Assembly (NCBI RefSeq): GCF_029867415.1
Contig: NC_081182.1
Coordinates: forward strand, 45,772,535 to 45,836,534
Source: Vicia villosa
Lineage: Eukaryota; Streptophyta; Magnoliopsida; Fabales; Fabaceae
DNA: 64,000 bases
Reading direction: 5' to 3'
Of the stretch, positions 47,877 to 58,874 are shown piece by piece (position 1 is the stretch's first letter; each line of letters starts with the position of its first letter). A program made the translations under genes and the position numbers. The notes below the pieces were generated by a model that ran no database searches, was not told the origin of the DNA, and was given only the letters and a program-made list of their open reading frames with translations.

Positions 47877-49046
47877 TGTTAGGAGTGAATTAGTAGTGTT
47901 TTCATTTGTCAAATTAACTACCTTTTGTGCTGGAAGTGAACATATCTTATGCTTTTTAAGGATTTTATAGTTAGAATTGAACTTTAGAGGTTCGATGCTA
48001 ATTGTAGAACAACTTGCGTCACTTTGGGTGTTATTTGTGCAGATATTGAAGTTTAGAAGTAAAGACGAAGAAACACGCAGGTGTAGAGCTCCTAGAGAGG
48101 AAGAATCACAAAGAAGGAAGGTGAAACAAAGGTCAAGCCGCGCCAATAAGGAGCGAGACGCGCCATCCCTTCTGACTTGGGTTCGCGCCGCGCCAATACG
48201 TGCCGAGGCGTGATGGTTGCGTTACAAGGATAAATTGTTATAAATAGAAGCCCTAATTCTCATAAGAGGGAGTCCTTGGTGAACGAATTTCAGAGAGCAA
48301 TCCTATTCTAGAGCAGAAAACAACTTTCGACGGAGAATTCAACATCAATTGAAGACATTCCCTTGATGAAGATGAATCCTTCCATGAAATCTTGTGTGTT
48401 CTTCATGGCTATGGAGAGCTAAACCCCATTGTGTTGAGTTTAAGGTAGTAGTTAACCTATGAAGATGCAATTACTTTGATTAATTCCTGTGAACAATTGT
48501 TTAAGCTTTATTATCAATGAAAAACCTTGCTTTTATTTTATATCATTGTTGAACTATCAATCGAGAGATAGGGTTTATACTTTTGCCCTAGGTTTTTACA
48601 TTGACTTGTTGATTAATACTCAGAGATGAGATTTTGAAGAAGTTTTCATAAATCATCGTGGTTAATTCCCTTTATCTTTATAGTTATTCTGAGAGATCGA
48701 ATATCATACCAGTAGAGGTGGTTCTAGATTGATCATTAGACATAATATCAGTTTTAAGGATGAATGAAGATAATAACTTAAATAATGTTCACTCGTGGAT
48801 TAATTGATTATTGTATGTGAATAGGTTGATGAACCCTAGAACTCAACATATTCATTCACCATTGTTATTCGTCTTTAAGCTTTTTATCAGTCAATTATTA
48901 TTCTGTTATATGCAATTTGAGAACAAACAATCAAAACCACTACTTTTCGCTAACTCATTATAATCCGACTATAGAACGGCAGCAATATTACTCAGTCTTT
49001 GTGAATACGATATATTAGAAAATATTTACCCAAAATACTTTCAACA
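47877..49046 (+). mobile_element. Solo LTR (plus strand), about 1.17 kb, family A
   Basis: Starts TGTTAGGAGTGAATTAG and ends TACTTTCAACA. TATA-like TTATAAATAGAAGCCC lies at 48239, after GCCGCGCCAAT blocks (48138-48200). It is homologous to the inverted copy at 14814-15947. Flanks TCGGA (before) and CCGGA (after) form a 5-bp target duplication with one mismatch, so this is a true solo LTR. Confidence 0.75.
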
Positions 49047-49077
49047 CCGGAATCGAAATGATGCATGAATCTGCATG

Positions 49078-49693
<616 letters not shown>

Positions 49694-49702
49694 AATAAAT
49701 TA

Positions 49703-49937
49703 GGGTTAAATATGTTTCTAGTCCCTATAAAATTATCAAAAATTATTTTTAGTCCCTATAAAAAAAAAGTCGACATTTAGTCCCTATAAAATTACTTTTT
49801 CACTCACTTTTAGTCCCTCTACAGGGACTAAAAGTGAGTGCAAAAGTAATTTTATAGGGACTAAAAGTCGACTTTTTTTTTATAGGACTAAAAACCAAAA
49901 TTGAGATATTTATAGGTACCAAAAACTTATTTAACCC
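49703..49937. mobile_element. Mutator-type foldback MITE, 235 bp
   Basis: The ends GGGTTAAATATGTTTCTAGT and (inverse) GGGTTAAATAAGTTTTTGGT form long arms with repeated TAGTCCCTATAAA, pairing to a centre at CTCTACAGGGACT. A perfect 9-bp target duplication AATAAATTA (49694-49702 and 49938-49946) is the Mutator signature. This MITE type is abundant in legumes. Confidence 0.9.
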
Positions 49938-49946
49938 AATAAATTA

Positions 49947-50757
49947 ATACTTATTTATTTATAAAAAATATATTAAATTATTAAGTTAATTATTTAAGAT
50001 TAAGATTATTACATTTTTTATTTTTTCAAATATCAATATCTTTTAAATTGATTTTTTCTTAAATAATAATTTATTTTCTGTTTAAAGATGATTAATTATT
50101 TAAGAGAGTTAATATATTATTTATTTCATATGATCCATATTAGTGCATATAAATAAATTAAAATATCACCACCATACAATTTTTAAAAGATATGTTGTGC
50201 TAACACCACCATACCTTTCTAACCTTTAAATCAATAAAAGATGCTAGAGTTTTAAGTTTTAAGCTTTTATCAATAAGTTTTTACTTATAAGTTTTGTACT
50301 CAATTTAAGTAATGGATTTGATGTAATTTTTATTAACTCTTGTAAATTTTATCACTGAAATTCACTATTTTTACGGGTCATTATCACAACAATATCTTTT
50401 TTATTTTAATCAATTAAATATTTGTACAAATTTATAGGTATCAGTGGTATTTGTAAATATTTATAGTTATTAGTCATATTTTTAAATATTTATAGTTATT
50501 AAACATATTAAATTTATCATATTGGTGATTTGATAAATATTTCGTTTTAAATATTTTCAGTTATTAGTGATTTTATAGTAACAATTGTATATCACCAACA
50601 ACCCAACCTTATCGAATAACCTAAGATCTGAATGACTATTACATTTTTTTTACATAGCCACTATATAAAGATTTGACTTAAATTAACATTCCTCATTCGA
50701 ATTTTTAAACTTCTTTTTTTACATTTGTAATACATTATTCATCTTAAGATTTGACTT
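49947..50757. other. AT-rich DNA upstream of a Helitron end
   Basis: No coding content. TTTATAGTTATTA phrases repeat at 50461-50510. Probably Helitron body. Confidence 0.45.
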
Positions 50758-50788
50758 ACCCGTGCGAACGCACGGGTTTTTTTACTAG
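50758..50788 (+). mobile_element. Helitron 3' terminus
   Basis: A hairpin ACCCGTGCG/AA/CGCACGGGT (50758-50777) is followed after 7 nt by CTAG (50785-50788), then T. The hairpin is nearly that of 32077, so the same subfamily. Its body lies to the left and may include the gene-fragment cluster. Confidence 0.78.
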
Positions 50789-50945
50789 TTCTTCTCTATA
50801 ATGAGAAGAAAGCAAAAAGTGGTGAGACCTACCTATATTCTTTCTCTCTTCAACATTTCTATGCAATATCAGCAAGAGAAGTGAGTCTTTTTTTCAGCAA
50901 CTTCTCTCTTTAATACTTCTCTCTCTTGTTTCAAACACACCCTAA
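50789..50945. mobile_element. Right half of a GGGTGTGTTTGG MITE cut by a Helitron
   Basis: CTTCTCTCTT-rich text ends CTTGTTTCAAACACACCCTA, matching the inverted end of the MITE at 45038-45940. The left half is absent here because the Helitron end abuts at 50788. Confidence 0.55.
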
Positions 50946-51454
50946 GAGTGGGAAAAGCCAATCCTTTTTAAAATTTCTCTAAGATAGTAACAAATTGACC
51001 TATGCAAAGGCCAAAAATAAAATAAACTTAATACATTCTTATGGGATGAACCACACTTTTAAAAAATTTAAATTCTTTTTCGAAGGTATATCTTTGAACG
51101 CATCATAATAAATTTTAAAAATAGTGGTTTAGATATGAATCTCCGAAAACAATCTAAAGATGTTTTGGAGAGTATTTTAGATGGATTCAAATATGCATAT
51201 CTAAAATTTTTTTATTATAATTTTAACCATTTGGTAGAAAGTAAAGCAAGAATTAACGTATATTGAATAATTTTTTTTTTTAAATTTTATAATAGATATG
51301 AATAACTTATATGTAATAAAAAATACATTAATAAACACATCATTATCTTTTTTAACATAATGCTTTTAAATTTATGTATATTAATAATTTAAATCAATTT
51401 ATTTTAAGTTGATTTCATAGTACATATTTTCTTTTAAAAAAGGATATGAATTCG

Positions 51455-52625
51455 GATCCTCGGTAGCCAACTTGCCAGCAGCCAATTTTGCAGCCACTTA
51501 ATAGCCCTTGGATAAATCAAGTTATTTGAATCCCTTAAATACAATTGTTTTAGTAATTGATAAAAAAAATTGATTAAAAGGAAAATTTGTTTTTTGAGTG
51601 CAGAGTGATGAAGCAAATCTTGAGGCAGGTTCTGGATTGGTTACAAGTGGTACATAATTCGAGGGGCTGGATTATGGAGCTGAATTGGATGCTGCAACAG
51701 ACAAAGAATAAGAGTTGGAAAACAAAAGTTCTTAAAATGGCTTTTAGTGAAACACTAGGAATGCTGGATGCTAAGAAATGACACTGTTTTTGGTAATACT
51801 GTAAGTATAACAACCACAGGACTAAAAATTATAGACAACTTGATATATAGGGCTCGGATGAATCCCAAGCTGAAAACACATATTGGTTTACTCATGATGT
51901 AACGGGGTAGAGGCTAGTATTGATTTGTTTCTCTTGATAGGTTGGATTTTGATCACCTTTGTAATTAATAGTTTTTTGGCAATAAAGTATTCTTATTCTG
52001 AAATCAAATATTCTACTCCTTGATAACTAACTAACTAATGATGAGTAATTTCATTTTATATTTTGGTTTAAATATATTATTTCGTATAATTTTTTTTGTT
52101 AATAATTTTAGTTTTGATTTAATGATTTAACTATTTAATTTTTATTCATTTATCCATAAATTTAAATTACAGATTAAATAAGTATGTTAATGATATTATT
52201 TTCAATTCATCTATCTAATATTTAACAATAATAATAAAATTTGTTAAAATATTTAGAGGGACAAAATATTTTTAACTTTTTTAAATAATAAAATATATAG
52301 TGCATGTAACTTCAACACCGAAAAATAAAATTACATTCTATTTTATTATTTGATTAAAATATTATTAATGTTGATGTATGAATATAATATATTATATTTT
52401 AAAAATAAATCATATAAAAATTTAAGAAAATTAAAAAAAGTTAATACAAAATATAAAATTAAATTATCAATAATTAATTATATTTTTTAATAGGATATTT
52501 GATTTTATAAAAATTAGTTTCCTATTTAATCAAATTATTTTATCAATTGCTTAAATGACTTGATTTATCCAAGGGCCATTAAATGGCTGCAAATATTGCT
52601 GCCAATAATGTGGCTGCCGAGGATC
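51455..52625. mobile_element. DNA element, 1171 bp, 8-bp target duplication
   Basis: Starts GATCCTCGGTAGCCAACTTG and ends TGTGGCTGCCGAGGATC; the first 100 bp and last 120 bp are imperfect inverted repeats (both include CCTTGGATAAATCAAGT). Perfect 8-bp duplication TGAATTCG flanks it (51447-51454 and 52626-52633). An 8-bp duplication suggests hAT, but the end sequence is not a standard hAT end. It carries a LINE-like coding fragment. A relict end is at 3369. Confidence 0.75.
51590..51890 (+). pseudogene. Non-LTR retrotransposon (LINE) C-terminal fragment
   Basis: The frame 51590-51781 reads FFECRVMKQILRQVLDWLQV, then GWIMELNWMLQQTKNKSWKT and FSETLGMLDAKK; a frame slip then gives TVFGNTVS and further on MNPKLKTH. 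This has the layout of the zinc-binding region after plant LINE reverse transcriptases (CxxxxFxxxxWxxVLxWL ... WxxxxLKxxxxExxYxLWRxRNxxxF). It is enclosed by the inverted repeats of the 51455-52625 element, so it was captured or inserted there. Confidence 0.5.
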
Positions 52626-52633
52626 TGAATTCG

Positions 52634-53529
52634 TTCGGATATTCATATCCGAAAACTCGTTAAAGAAGGAATATTGGGTTATTTCAAATATGTATATTCG
52701 AAAACTCCTATAAAATAAAATGTTTAGATACTTCGAAGATCTTCTGAAAATAAAATATTGAATGCATTTAAATATCCGAATTTAGAGAATATTACAAGAA
52801 TTTTGTCAAAAACTCCTAAAAATCCTTAAAGATGTATTAAGAAATTTCCAAAACCTATTAACAATGAAGAGAGGGTAAATTGTGCATGGAAGATATTGTC
52901 ATACTTCAAATTTATCTCTATGTTAGGCCCATTAACGGGTGATGATTTCTCATTCAATTTAGTGATATTATAAACGAGTTTGTTTGTTTATTTTTTAAAA
53001 AATAATTTTGATGATATTATATAAATATTTTGATATATATTTTATAAAAAAATTTGAATGAAAAATTAATTTAAAACTAACTAATGGATATTAAAATTAA
53101 AAAAAAAAATTAAATATAAAACTAGGTTGAATAAATTTTATTAGAATTTAATTTTTCATAAATATTTAAGTTTTTGGGTTTGAAAATTACTTTTTAAAAC
53201 TAATTTTACTATCTAAATCTTTTCACAATAAATATTTAAGTTTTTGGGTGTGAAAATTACTTCTTTTATTTTATAAAAAAAAAAGGAGTTTAAAATGACT
53301 TCTTTTTTTAGAAAAAGTGGATTTCATAAAAATCATATTAAAATAAATAAATTTTTATTTTAATATCTAACACAAACCACACTAAATATACATTCCAAGT
53401 TTCCACCAAGCAAATAAAGTTTTGGAGGACAAATTAAGGAAGAGGAAAATTATACCTGCTACAAAACAGGTCTACTAATTTTAATTATTTATTTAACAGC
53501 TCTTGTCATTATCTAGTTGTGATATGGAT
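52634..53529. other. AT-rich DNA, no gene seen
   Basis: TTCGGATATTCATATCCGAA (52635) and a weaker copy at 52685 belong to the dispersed near-palindrome family. TATTTAAGTTTTTGGGT repeats at 53162 and 53230 show a short local duplication. Confidence 0.5.
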
Positions 53530-53652
53530 GATATTATACATATGATTCCGTTGAAACTGGCTGGACATGCCGAAGTATTACCAAATAAAATACAAATAAT
53601 ATGTTGAACTCCTTCATTATTATAAATATATCATAAACTATATTTTTAGGAG

Positions 53653-53975
53653 TCATGGATATCCTCCACCACCAGGAAATCCCTTGTAAGCAGGCACATC
53701 CTCCTCCTCCAAAAGTTTTCTCCCTGCACCATATAAAAATTTAAATGAATCATTTAAACAATTAAGAGAAAAAGATTTTTAAAAAAAAAACATATGATTA
53801 TATTTTGAACAAGAATATGATATGTTTCTCACAGTTTTAAGTTAAATAATTACATAAACAGAAACATACCTTGTTTGAAATTGGATTGGGCAGCACTAAC
53901 CATCATAAATGATATGAGTAATAAAAGTATTGCTAAAAGAGCAACAAATGACTTTAATTTGTAGAGAGGTTCCAT
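53653..53975 (-). CDS. Small secreted peptide precursor, 58 residues (copy 2)
   Basis: Minus strand, exon 1 53870-53975 (donor G/GTATGT) and exon 2 53653-53723 (acceptor TGCAG), same phase as copy 1. Residues 1-29 are a signal peptide differing from copy 1 at a few positions (SFVALLAILLLLISFMMV). The mature part is QSNFKQGRKLLEEEDVPAYK, then GFPGGGGYP. Compared with copy 1 the region after GRKL is shorter and acidic (LEEED for FQNNYWDN), while VPxYK and PGxGGY are kept. Flanking 5' and 3' sequences are also homologous (for example ACAAATAAT...GAACTCCTT downstream), so a segment of roughly 0.6-0.7 kb was duplicated. Exon 1 and promoter are more alike than exon 2, which is what a kept secretion signal with a diversifying ligand would show, though two genes are too few to prove it. 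Family not recognised. Confidence 0.72.
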
Positions 53976-54065
53976 ATTTCTAACAAAAATAGCTATATTA
54001 ATTGCAAGTTTAGAATGGGAAGTAGTACATATATCACTTGAAAGATGTGTGTATTTATAAAGAAA
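53976..54065 (-). promoter_or_regulatory. Proximal promoter of secreted peptide gene 2
   Basis: TATA box TTATAAATAC on the minus strand at 54051-54060, about 80 bp before the ATG, the same spacing and surrounding sequence as in copy 1. Confidence 0.6.
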
Positions 54066-55002
54066 AAAACATAGATGTTTAGAAGCAAAATAATCTCGTA
54101 CAAAAGTAAATATATAACTAGTTGGGTAGTTTGTCGCATCAAAATCATTTAACAATTCTAAATATATAATTTGAGTCCAACACAGAAGGTAGACTAGTTT
54201 ATCAAATCATACATTCTGTAAACTTTATTAAAAGGAAAGGAACTAATTAATATGTCTTTTGATGGTGATTTGTGTTTTTTGTCAATGTGAGATGATGTGA
54301 GCCTAAAAAAGTAAACGATGATCTGTTGTATATTACCTCACTTTTGAATTGAAAAGGTCAATACAATTTAAAAAATCTTCAATATTTGGATATGGGAAAA
54401 CACTTAATAAAAATAAAACTGTGTCTCTCCTCCATTATTATAATTAGGGCCGGTCCAATCAAATAAGAGCCTCCCTTCTAATTTAAAAAATAGGTTTAAT
54501 TTTTTAAAAAAATAATAATTAAAAATATACATAAAAAATATAATTATATATTATTAAAAAATATTTAATTATAATTATTTTGAGTGTGATCAATCTCATT
54601 TTTAATTCTCATTTTTTGATTGTATTGATTTTTTATTATAACATTTTTTGATTTATTGAATTTTTTTACAACACTTTTTACATTTATTAATATTAATATA
54701 AAAAAATTGCCCTTTTAAATATTTGGGGCCCTTTAAAATTTGAGGTCATTTGCTGTTGTTGCTCTTGCACAGGGTCGGGCATGATTTCAACCACCCCCAT
54801 GATATCAATTAAAAATAAAATTAAATATTATATAAATTTGAATTTTCTCTATTTTTATTGGTTGTTTTTAAAAATATGAATTTAGGTTTGTATCCATGCA
54901 AGTATGTCTCCTAGACATGTTGGTAGAAATTGCCATGGCTTTGTTGGAAAAATATTAAAAATATTAATTTTTGAATGATAATGGTTAATTTTATTTAATA
55001 AA
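54066..55002. other. AT-rich intergenic DNA, no gene seen
   Basis: AGGGCCGGTCC (54447) and CAGGGTCGGGC (54771) bracket about 330 bp of AT-rich DNA containing TTTGGGGCCCTTTAA. It could be a degraded transposon but lacks clear inverted ends. Confidence 0.45.
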
Positions 55003-56526
55003 GTTGTTGGATCTAATTGGTTATGTTTGTTCAAAATATAAGTATTCAAAAAGTTTTACATCGCTTAATTTTGTAACGGAAGAGGAAGTTCAAATCTATA
55101 TAAAGGATTTAAGTTTTTTACTACAAGATGCACCCGTCAAAAACACTTTAAATTTATATTTGAAATTTTATATTTTCTTTCATACTCTTATGTTAGAGTG
55201 TTGTGAAGGATAGTTAAATATTTTGTTTGGAGAGCGTGGGTGTATAGGGGTTTTTGGTGGTTGAGAGTAGTCTATGTATTATAACAATTTTCTTAGTTTT
55301 ATTTTCTTGTTGTCATCTGACAACGGTCGTGGTTTTTCTCTGGTGTTCATTATTGTGTTTATCTTTTTATTTATGCATTTGTTTTTCTTAACAATTGGTA
55401 TAAAGAGTCTTGATTTGGTTGGTATAAATTTTTTAGTATGCTATGTGGTTACAGTTTTGTCTGATCTTTCACATCAGAAAAGAAATTGTATACTCTATAT
55501 TGATTGAGAATTTTTTTTCTGCGAGAAAGGTTTTGAATGCAATATCAAGTTTTTCAAGTGCAGTGAAGATTGACTTAGAGAAAATTAATGGAAGAATTTT
55601 TTTTTTGACTTGTGAAAATTTCATGTTAAAGATGTGTTGATACAATCATGATTATACAAGAAGTGCTATGAGATTATGTCGATGGTTAAAGAGCTTTCTG
55701 CCAACCTGCACCATAATTTTTCAACCTGGTTTTTGACATGTGAAATTTTTGGAGTTGTTTAACTTCAAGTGAAATATAATCTTTATGATAGTATATGATT
55801 GTAGTTGATGACTGTGAAATTCTTGTAGTGTTTTACCTTCAAGTGAAATATATTCTTCATCGGAGAGTATCATAATTTTTTAACTATGATTGTCAATGAA
55901 GACAATGGGAAAATTATTGGAGTGACGTAGCTTCAAGTGAATATACTTTTTATGGTAGAGTATGATTTTCGGTGAAAACAATGTGAAAATTCTTAGAGTG
56001 GTGTAGCTTCAAGTGACTATATTATTTATGGTGGAGTATGATTGTTAGTGAAGACAATGAAAGCTCATGTATTATTTTCAATCAAGGTGGAGATCGTTAA
56101 GGTTGGTTGAAAATATACATGTTAAAGAAGTCACACTTCACTTAGTTTAGTAAAGGAAAAGGAAGTCAATGCTTTATAAAGGATTCAAGTTCTTCATTAC
56201 AAGATGCACCAATTAAAAACACTTTAAGCCTGTATCTAACTTTTCATGTTTTCTTGTTCAGAAATAAAACTTTTTGTTTTCTCTCATACTCTTGTATTAG
56301 AGTGTTGTAACAGGTAGTTAAATATTTTCTTTGAAAAGTGTGGGCGTATTGGGGCCTTGGGATGGTTAAGGGTAGTCTATATGATGTAACAATTTTTACA
56401 TAGTTTTGTTCTCTAGTTGTCATTTGACAATGATCGTGGTTTTTTCTCCGATTTTATAGTTTCCATGTTAAATTCTTGTGTTGTTATTATGTTCATCTTT
56501 ACCTTTATGTGTTTGTTTTTCCTAAT
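55003..56526 (+). mobile_element. Non-autonomous Ty1/copia element with two LTRs
   Basis: 5' LTR 55003-55393 (TGTTGGATC...TTCTTAACA) and 3' LTR 56095-56526 are diverged copies (shared AAGGATT.AAGTT.TT.ATTACAAGATGCACC and TTAGAGTGTTGTRA). After the 5' LTR, ATTGGTATAAAGAGTC is a decayed initiator-Met primer-binding site. A polypurine-like CAAGGTGGAGAT precedes the 3' LTR. The 700-bp interior holds only a gag start relic (SSFSSAVKIDLEKINGRI, copia-like, at about 55535-55595) and a tandem array. It has no pol, so it moved only with help. Confidence 0.75.
55690..56080. repeat. Tandem array of about 75-95 bp units inside the copia element
   Basis: About five units carrying GTAGCTTCAAGTGAATATA and TATGGTAGAGTATGATTGT replace the pol region. 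Confidence 0.8.
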
Positions 56527-57098
56527 AGTATTTTTTGATAAAGAAAAATGAGTCTACCATCGAACCATTGCAATATTTGTGCAATGATTTAAAACGGAAA
56601 CAATAGATAAAATGACCAATGATTCGAAGGATATCACACTTCACCAAGTGGCATGAATTTATCTATAAATAGAGATATTTTGCAAATTAAAAAGTACACG
56701 AAAACCAACTTGTTTTAAGAGTCAAAAATTATATCTGAGTTATTCATTTATTCTTCTAGTGCACGATAATAAATGAGATAGCTTTATTCTGTAGGGTTTC
56801 GTTGATCAATATGCTGGATGTAAACATGAAATTCATGTTAAGATTTCCAAGTTATCATGAATGGGATTCACCGGTTTATTTATTTGCATTCAATTTTCCT
56901 AAATTTGTTAGAGCACACATTTTAGAATTTATTTTATGCAACTTTCATTATATCATTCACATCTTCTTCTTATTCATGTTTTGCAAAAGACCCTTAACAC
57001 AAGATCTAAGAGTCTTTACTCAAGCAATAAATATATCAAGCAAAGTTGTTCTTTGTTTCAGCTTCAATTTAACATGATATTTATGAAAGATCGGGGTG
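56527..57098. other. Intergenic DNA, no gene recognised
   Basis: The frame at 56802-57077 has no recognisable domain. Confidence 0.45.
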
Positions 57099-57998
57099 TG
57101 TTAACTTGTGCAGATTTCTGACACAAGAGCCATGATTCACAGATGAAGAAAGAAAGATAAATGAATTTATTATTATCAAAATCAATTTTCTACATGAGCC
57201 CTTATTGGGCTTATATACAACTAAATGTAACCAACTCGGAGAAAAAATTCACGGCATTTCTTTATTGATCCATATACCTTCTTAGGGACTTCTGGTGAAA
57301 TTCTTTTTTTGCCCCCAAAATTCGGAGATGCATTTCCGAAATAATCAAATTTTCGGTGTTGGGATTTTTCGAATATGCATATTCGAAATAATCCAATATT
57401 TATTACAAAATTAAAATCAAGTTGAATCAATTGTATTAATTAAAATATATAATTAAATATATACCATTATAATCAAGATATAATAATAATATCAAAGAAA
57501 AAAGCTAATATAAATTAAAAATTATAATGTTAATAGGAAGATATTTTTAACATGATAATTTCATTAATTATAATGCATAATGTTATATTCATTTAAAAAA
57601 TAATTATTTTTATAATTTAAAATAAATTGTGACAAATAAATTATTATAAAATTAAAATTTTATTTAATCTCTTTATTTTTTATTTATAAAAAAATTAAAA
57701 TTTTATTTAATCTCTTTATTCCTTATTTATAACAATTTGTATTTAAGCAATATCCCAAATTAATCAATATCCCAAATTTCTTTGGGGTGCGTTCGGATAT
57801 GCATATCCGAATTAACCAATATCCCAAAAAATTTTGGGGAGCGTTCGAGTATCCATATCCGAAGGGTATTTTGAGGTTTTCAGTGGTGTTTTTACCCTAT
57901 ATGGGTGTACAAAGAAATTCTTAAAAATTTAACTAATAATAACTAACTAATGAATGCTCGAAGCCTTATAACCAACTAAACTGATTTACACTCTTACA
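57099..57998 (-). mobile_element. 3' LTR of a Ty1/copia element (minus strand) with nested repeat
   Basis: On the minus strand a polypurine-like GAGGTGGGGG (to about 57999) is followed by TGTAAGAGTGTAAATCAG. The LTR carries a TATA GTTGTATATAAGCCC (57209-57223) and ends GCACAAGTTAACA. An RNase H relic of the same strand lies upstream at 58206-58419. A repeat (57259-57917) interrupts it. Confidence 0.55.
57259..57920. repeat. Repeat of the TTCGGATATGCATATCCGAA family, copy 2
   Basis: Near-palindromes at 57322, 57368, 57793 and 57845; the end GGGTGTACAAAGAAATTC (57903) is matched, inverted and imperfect, by ATTTCTTTATTGATCC (57256). The right 170 bp match 12270-12545. It is nested in a copia LTR. 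Confidence 0.55.
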
Positions 57999-58016
57999 CC
58001 CCCACCTCAAACGGGA

Positions 58017-58295
58017 GTGGATGGAATACATGCTAAGTTTGGAGACAATAGTAGTAAAAGGGTCCAAGTGCAGTGCTTTGGTGAAGCTAACAACAACTTG
58101 ATTTATAGAATCAATAGGTTGAAGGTGGATGATCTGATGCTAAACATTGTCGCGAACCAAGTGCAAACCCATCTATATGTGTTTGATTTGTTCATGAAAG
58201 ACTTGTTAGTTAGCGATGCCGATGACGTTTTGAGTGTCACAATAAAAGGAAACAAATTTTTGGTGCGAGATACGGAAGTCCTTAAGAAGGTATAA
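58017..58295 (+). other. Open frame of 92 codons, unrecognised, overlaps copia relic
   Basis: Reads MDGIHAKFGDNSSKRVQVQ ... LKVDDLMLNIVANQVQT ... LFMKDLLVSDADDVLSVTIK. The composition is protein-like. It overlaps the minus-strand RNase H relic for about 90 bp. No family recognised; it could be another transposon's coding fragment. Confidence 0.3.
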
Positions 58296-58419
58296 GAGCC
58301 ATTGGGCTTCATAAAAGGTGTTTACTAATGTTTTATATTCAGCTTCTAAGGACAAATGAGAGATAACCGATTGCTTTATTATTTTTCCAACTGACAATAG
58401 AGGTGCCAAGGAAGATACT
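58206..58419 (-). pseudogene. Ty1/copia RNase H fragment
   Basis: Minus-strand frame: SLEAEYKTLVNTFYEAQWLL (the SSxEAEYxAxxxxxxExxWL motif with catalytic Glu), then KDFRISHQKFVSFYCDTQNV (YCDNxSA-like, with catalytic Asp). The usual downstream HxRTKHIEID segment is missing and a stop follows. The 5' side is cut by the MITE at 58420. Confidence 0.75.
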
Positions 58420-58874
58420 GGGCCAGTTTGTTTCAGCTTTAAAAAAATGGATTTTTTCTTTGTATTTTTTAGAATAGATTTTGTAAAACCGTTTTTCAAA
58501 ATATTACAAGATTTTTTATATTTGTTTTTTCTAAAATGAAACACTTAATTTGACATCCTATAACATAAACATACATAATTGAAGACCAAAACTTAGTCAA
58601 AATCATAATTTTTTCAAAAAATTGTATTTCAAAAATGATTTTTATGAAAATCTATTTGAAATAGCTTCAAAATTAAGTGATTTTTTGAAATTTTGATATC
58701 CAAATTTTTTCCCCATAAATAGATGAAATACCTAAACTCACATTTTAAGAATAACTATTCAAACAAAATTTTCATTCGAAGCTTTTATAAAAAATTTCTT
58801 TGTAAAAATTTTTTTCACAAAATTTGGTAACACTATAAAAATCATTTTAAAAAAAAGCCAAAACAAACGGGCCC
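58420..58874 (+). mobile_element. MITE with GGGCCNGTTTGTTT ends, copy 3
   Basis: Starts GGGCCAGTTTGTTTCAGCTT, ends AGCCAAAACAAACGGGCCC. Nearly identical to 13604-14057 and in the same orientation. It interrupts copia coding DNA. Confidence 0.78.

Noticed and set aside
54447..54785. AGGGCCGGTCC...CAGGGTCGGGC as a complete DNA transposon
   Set aside because: The two blocks are not a convincing inverted repeat and no target duplication is visible.
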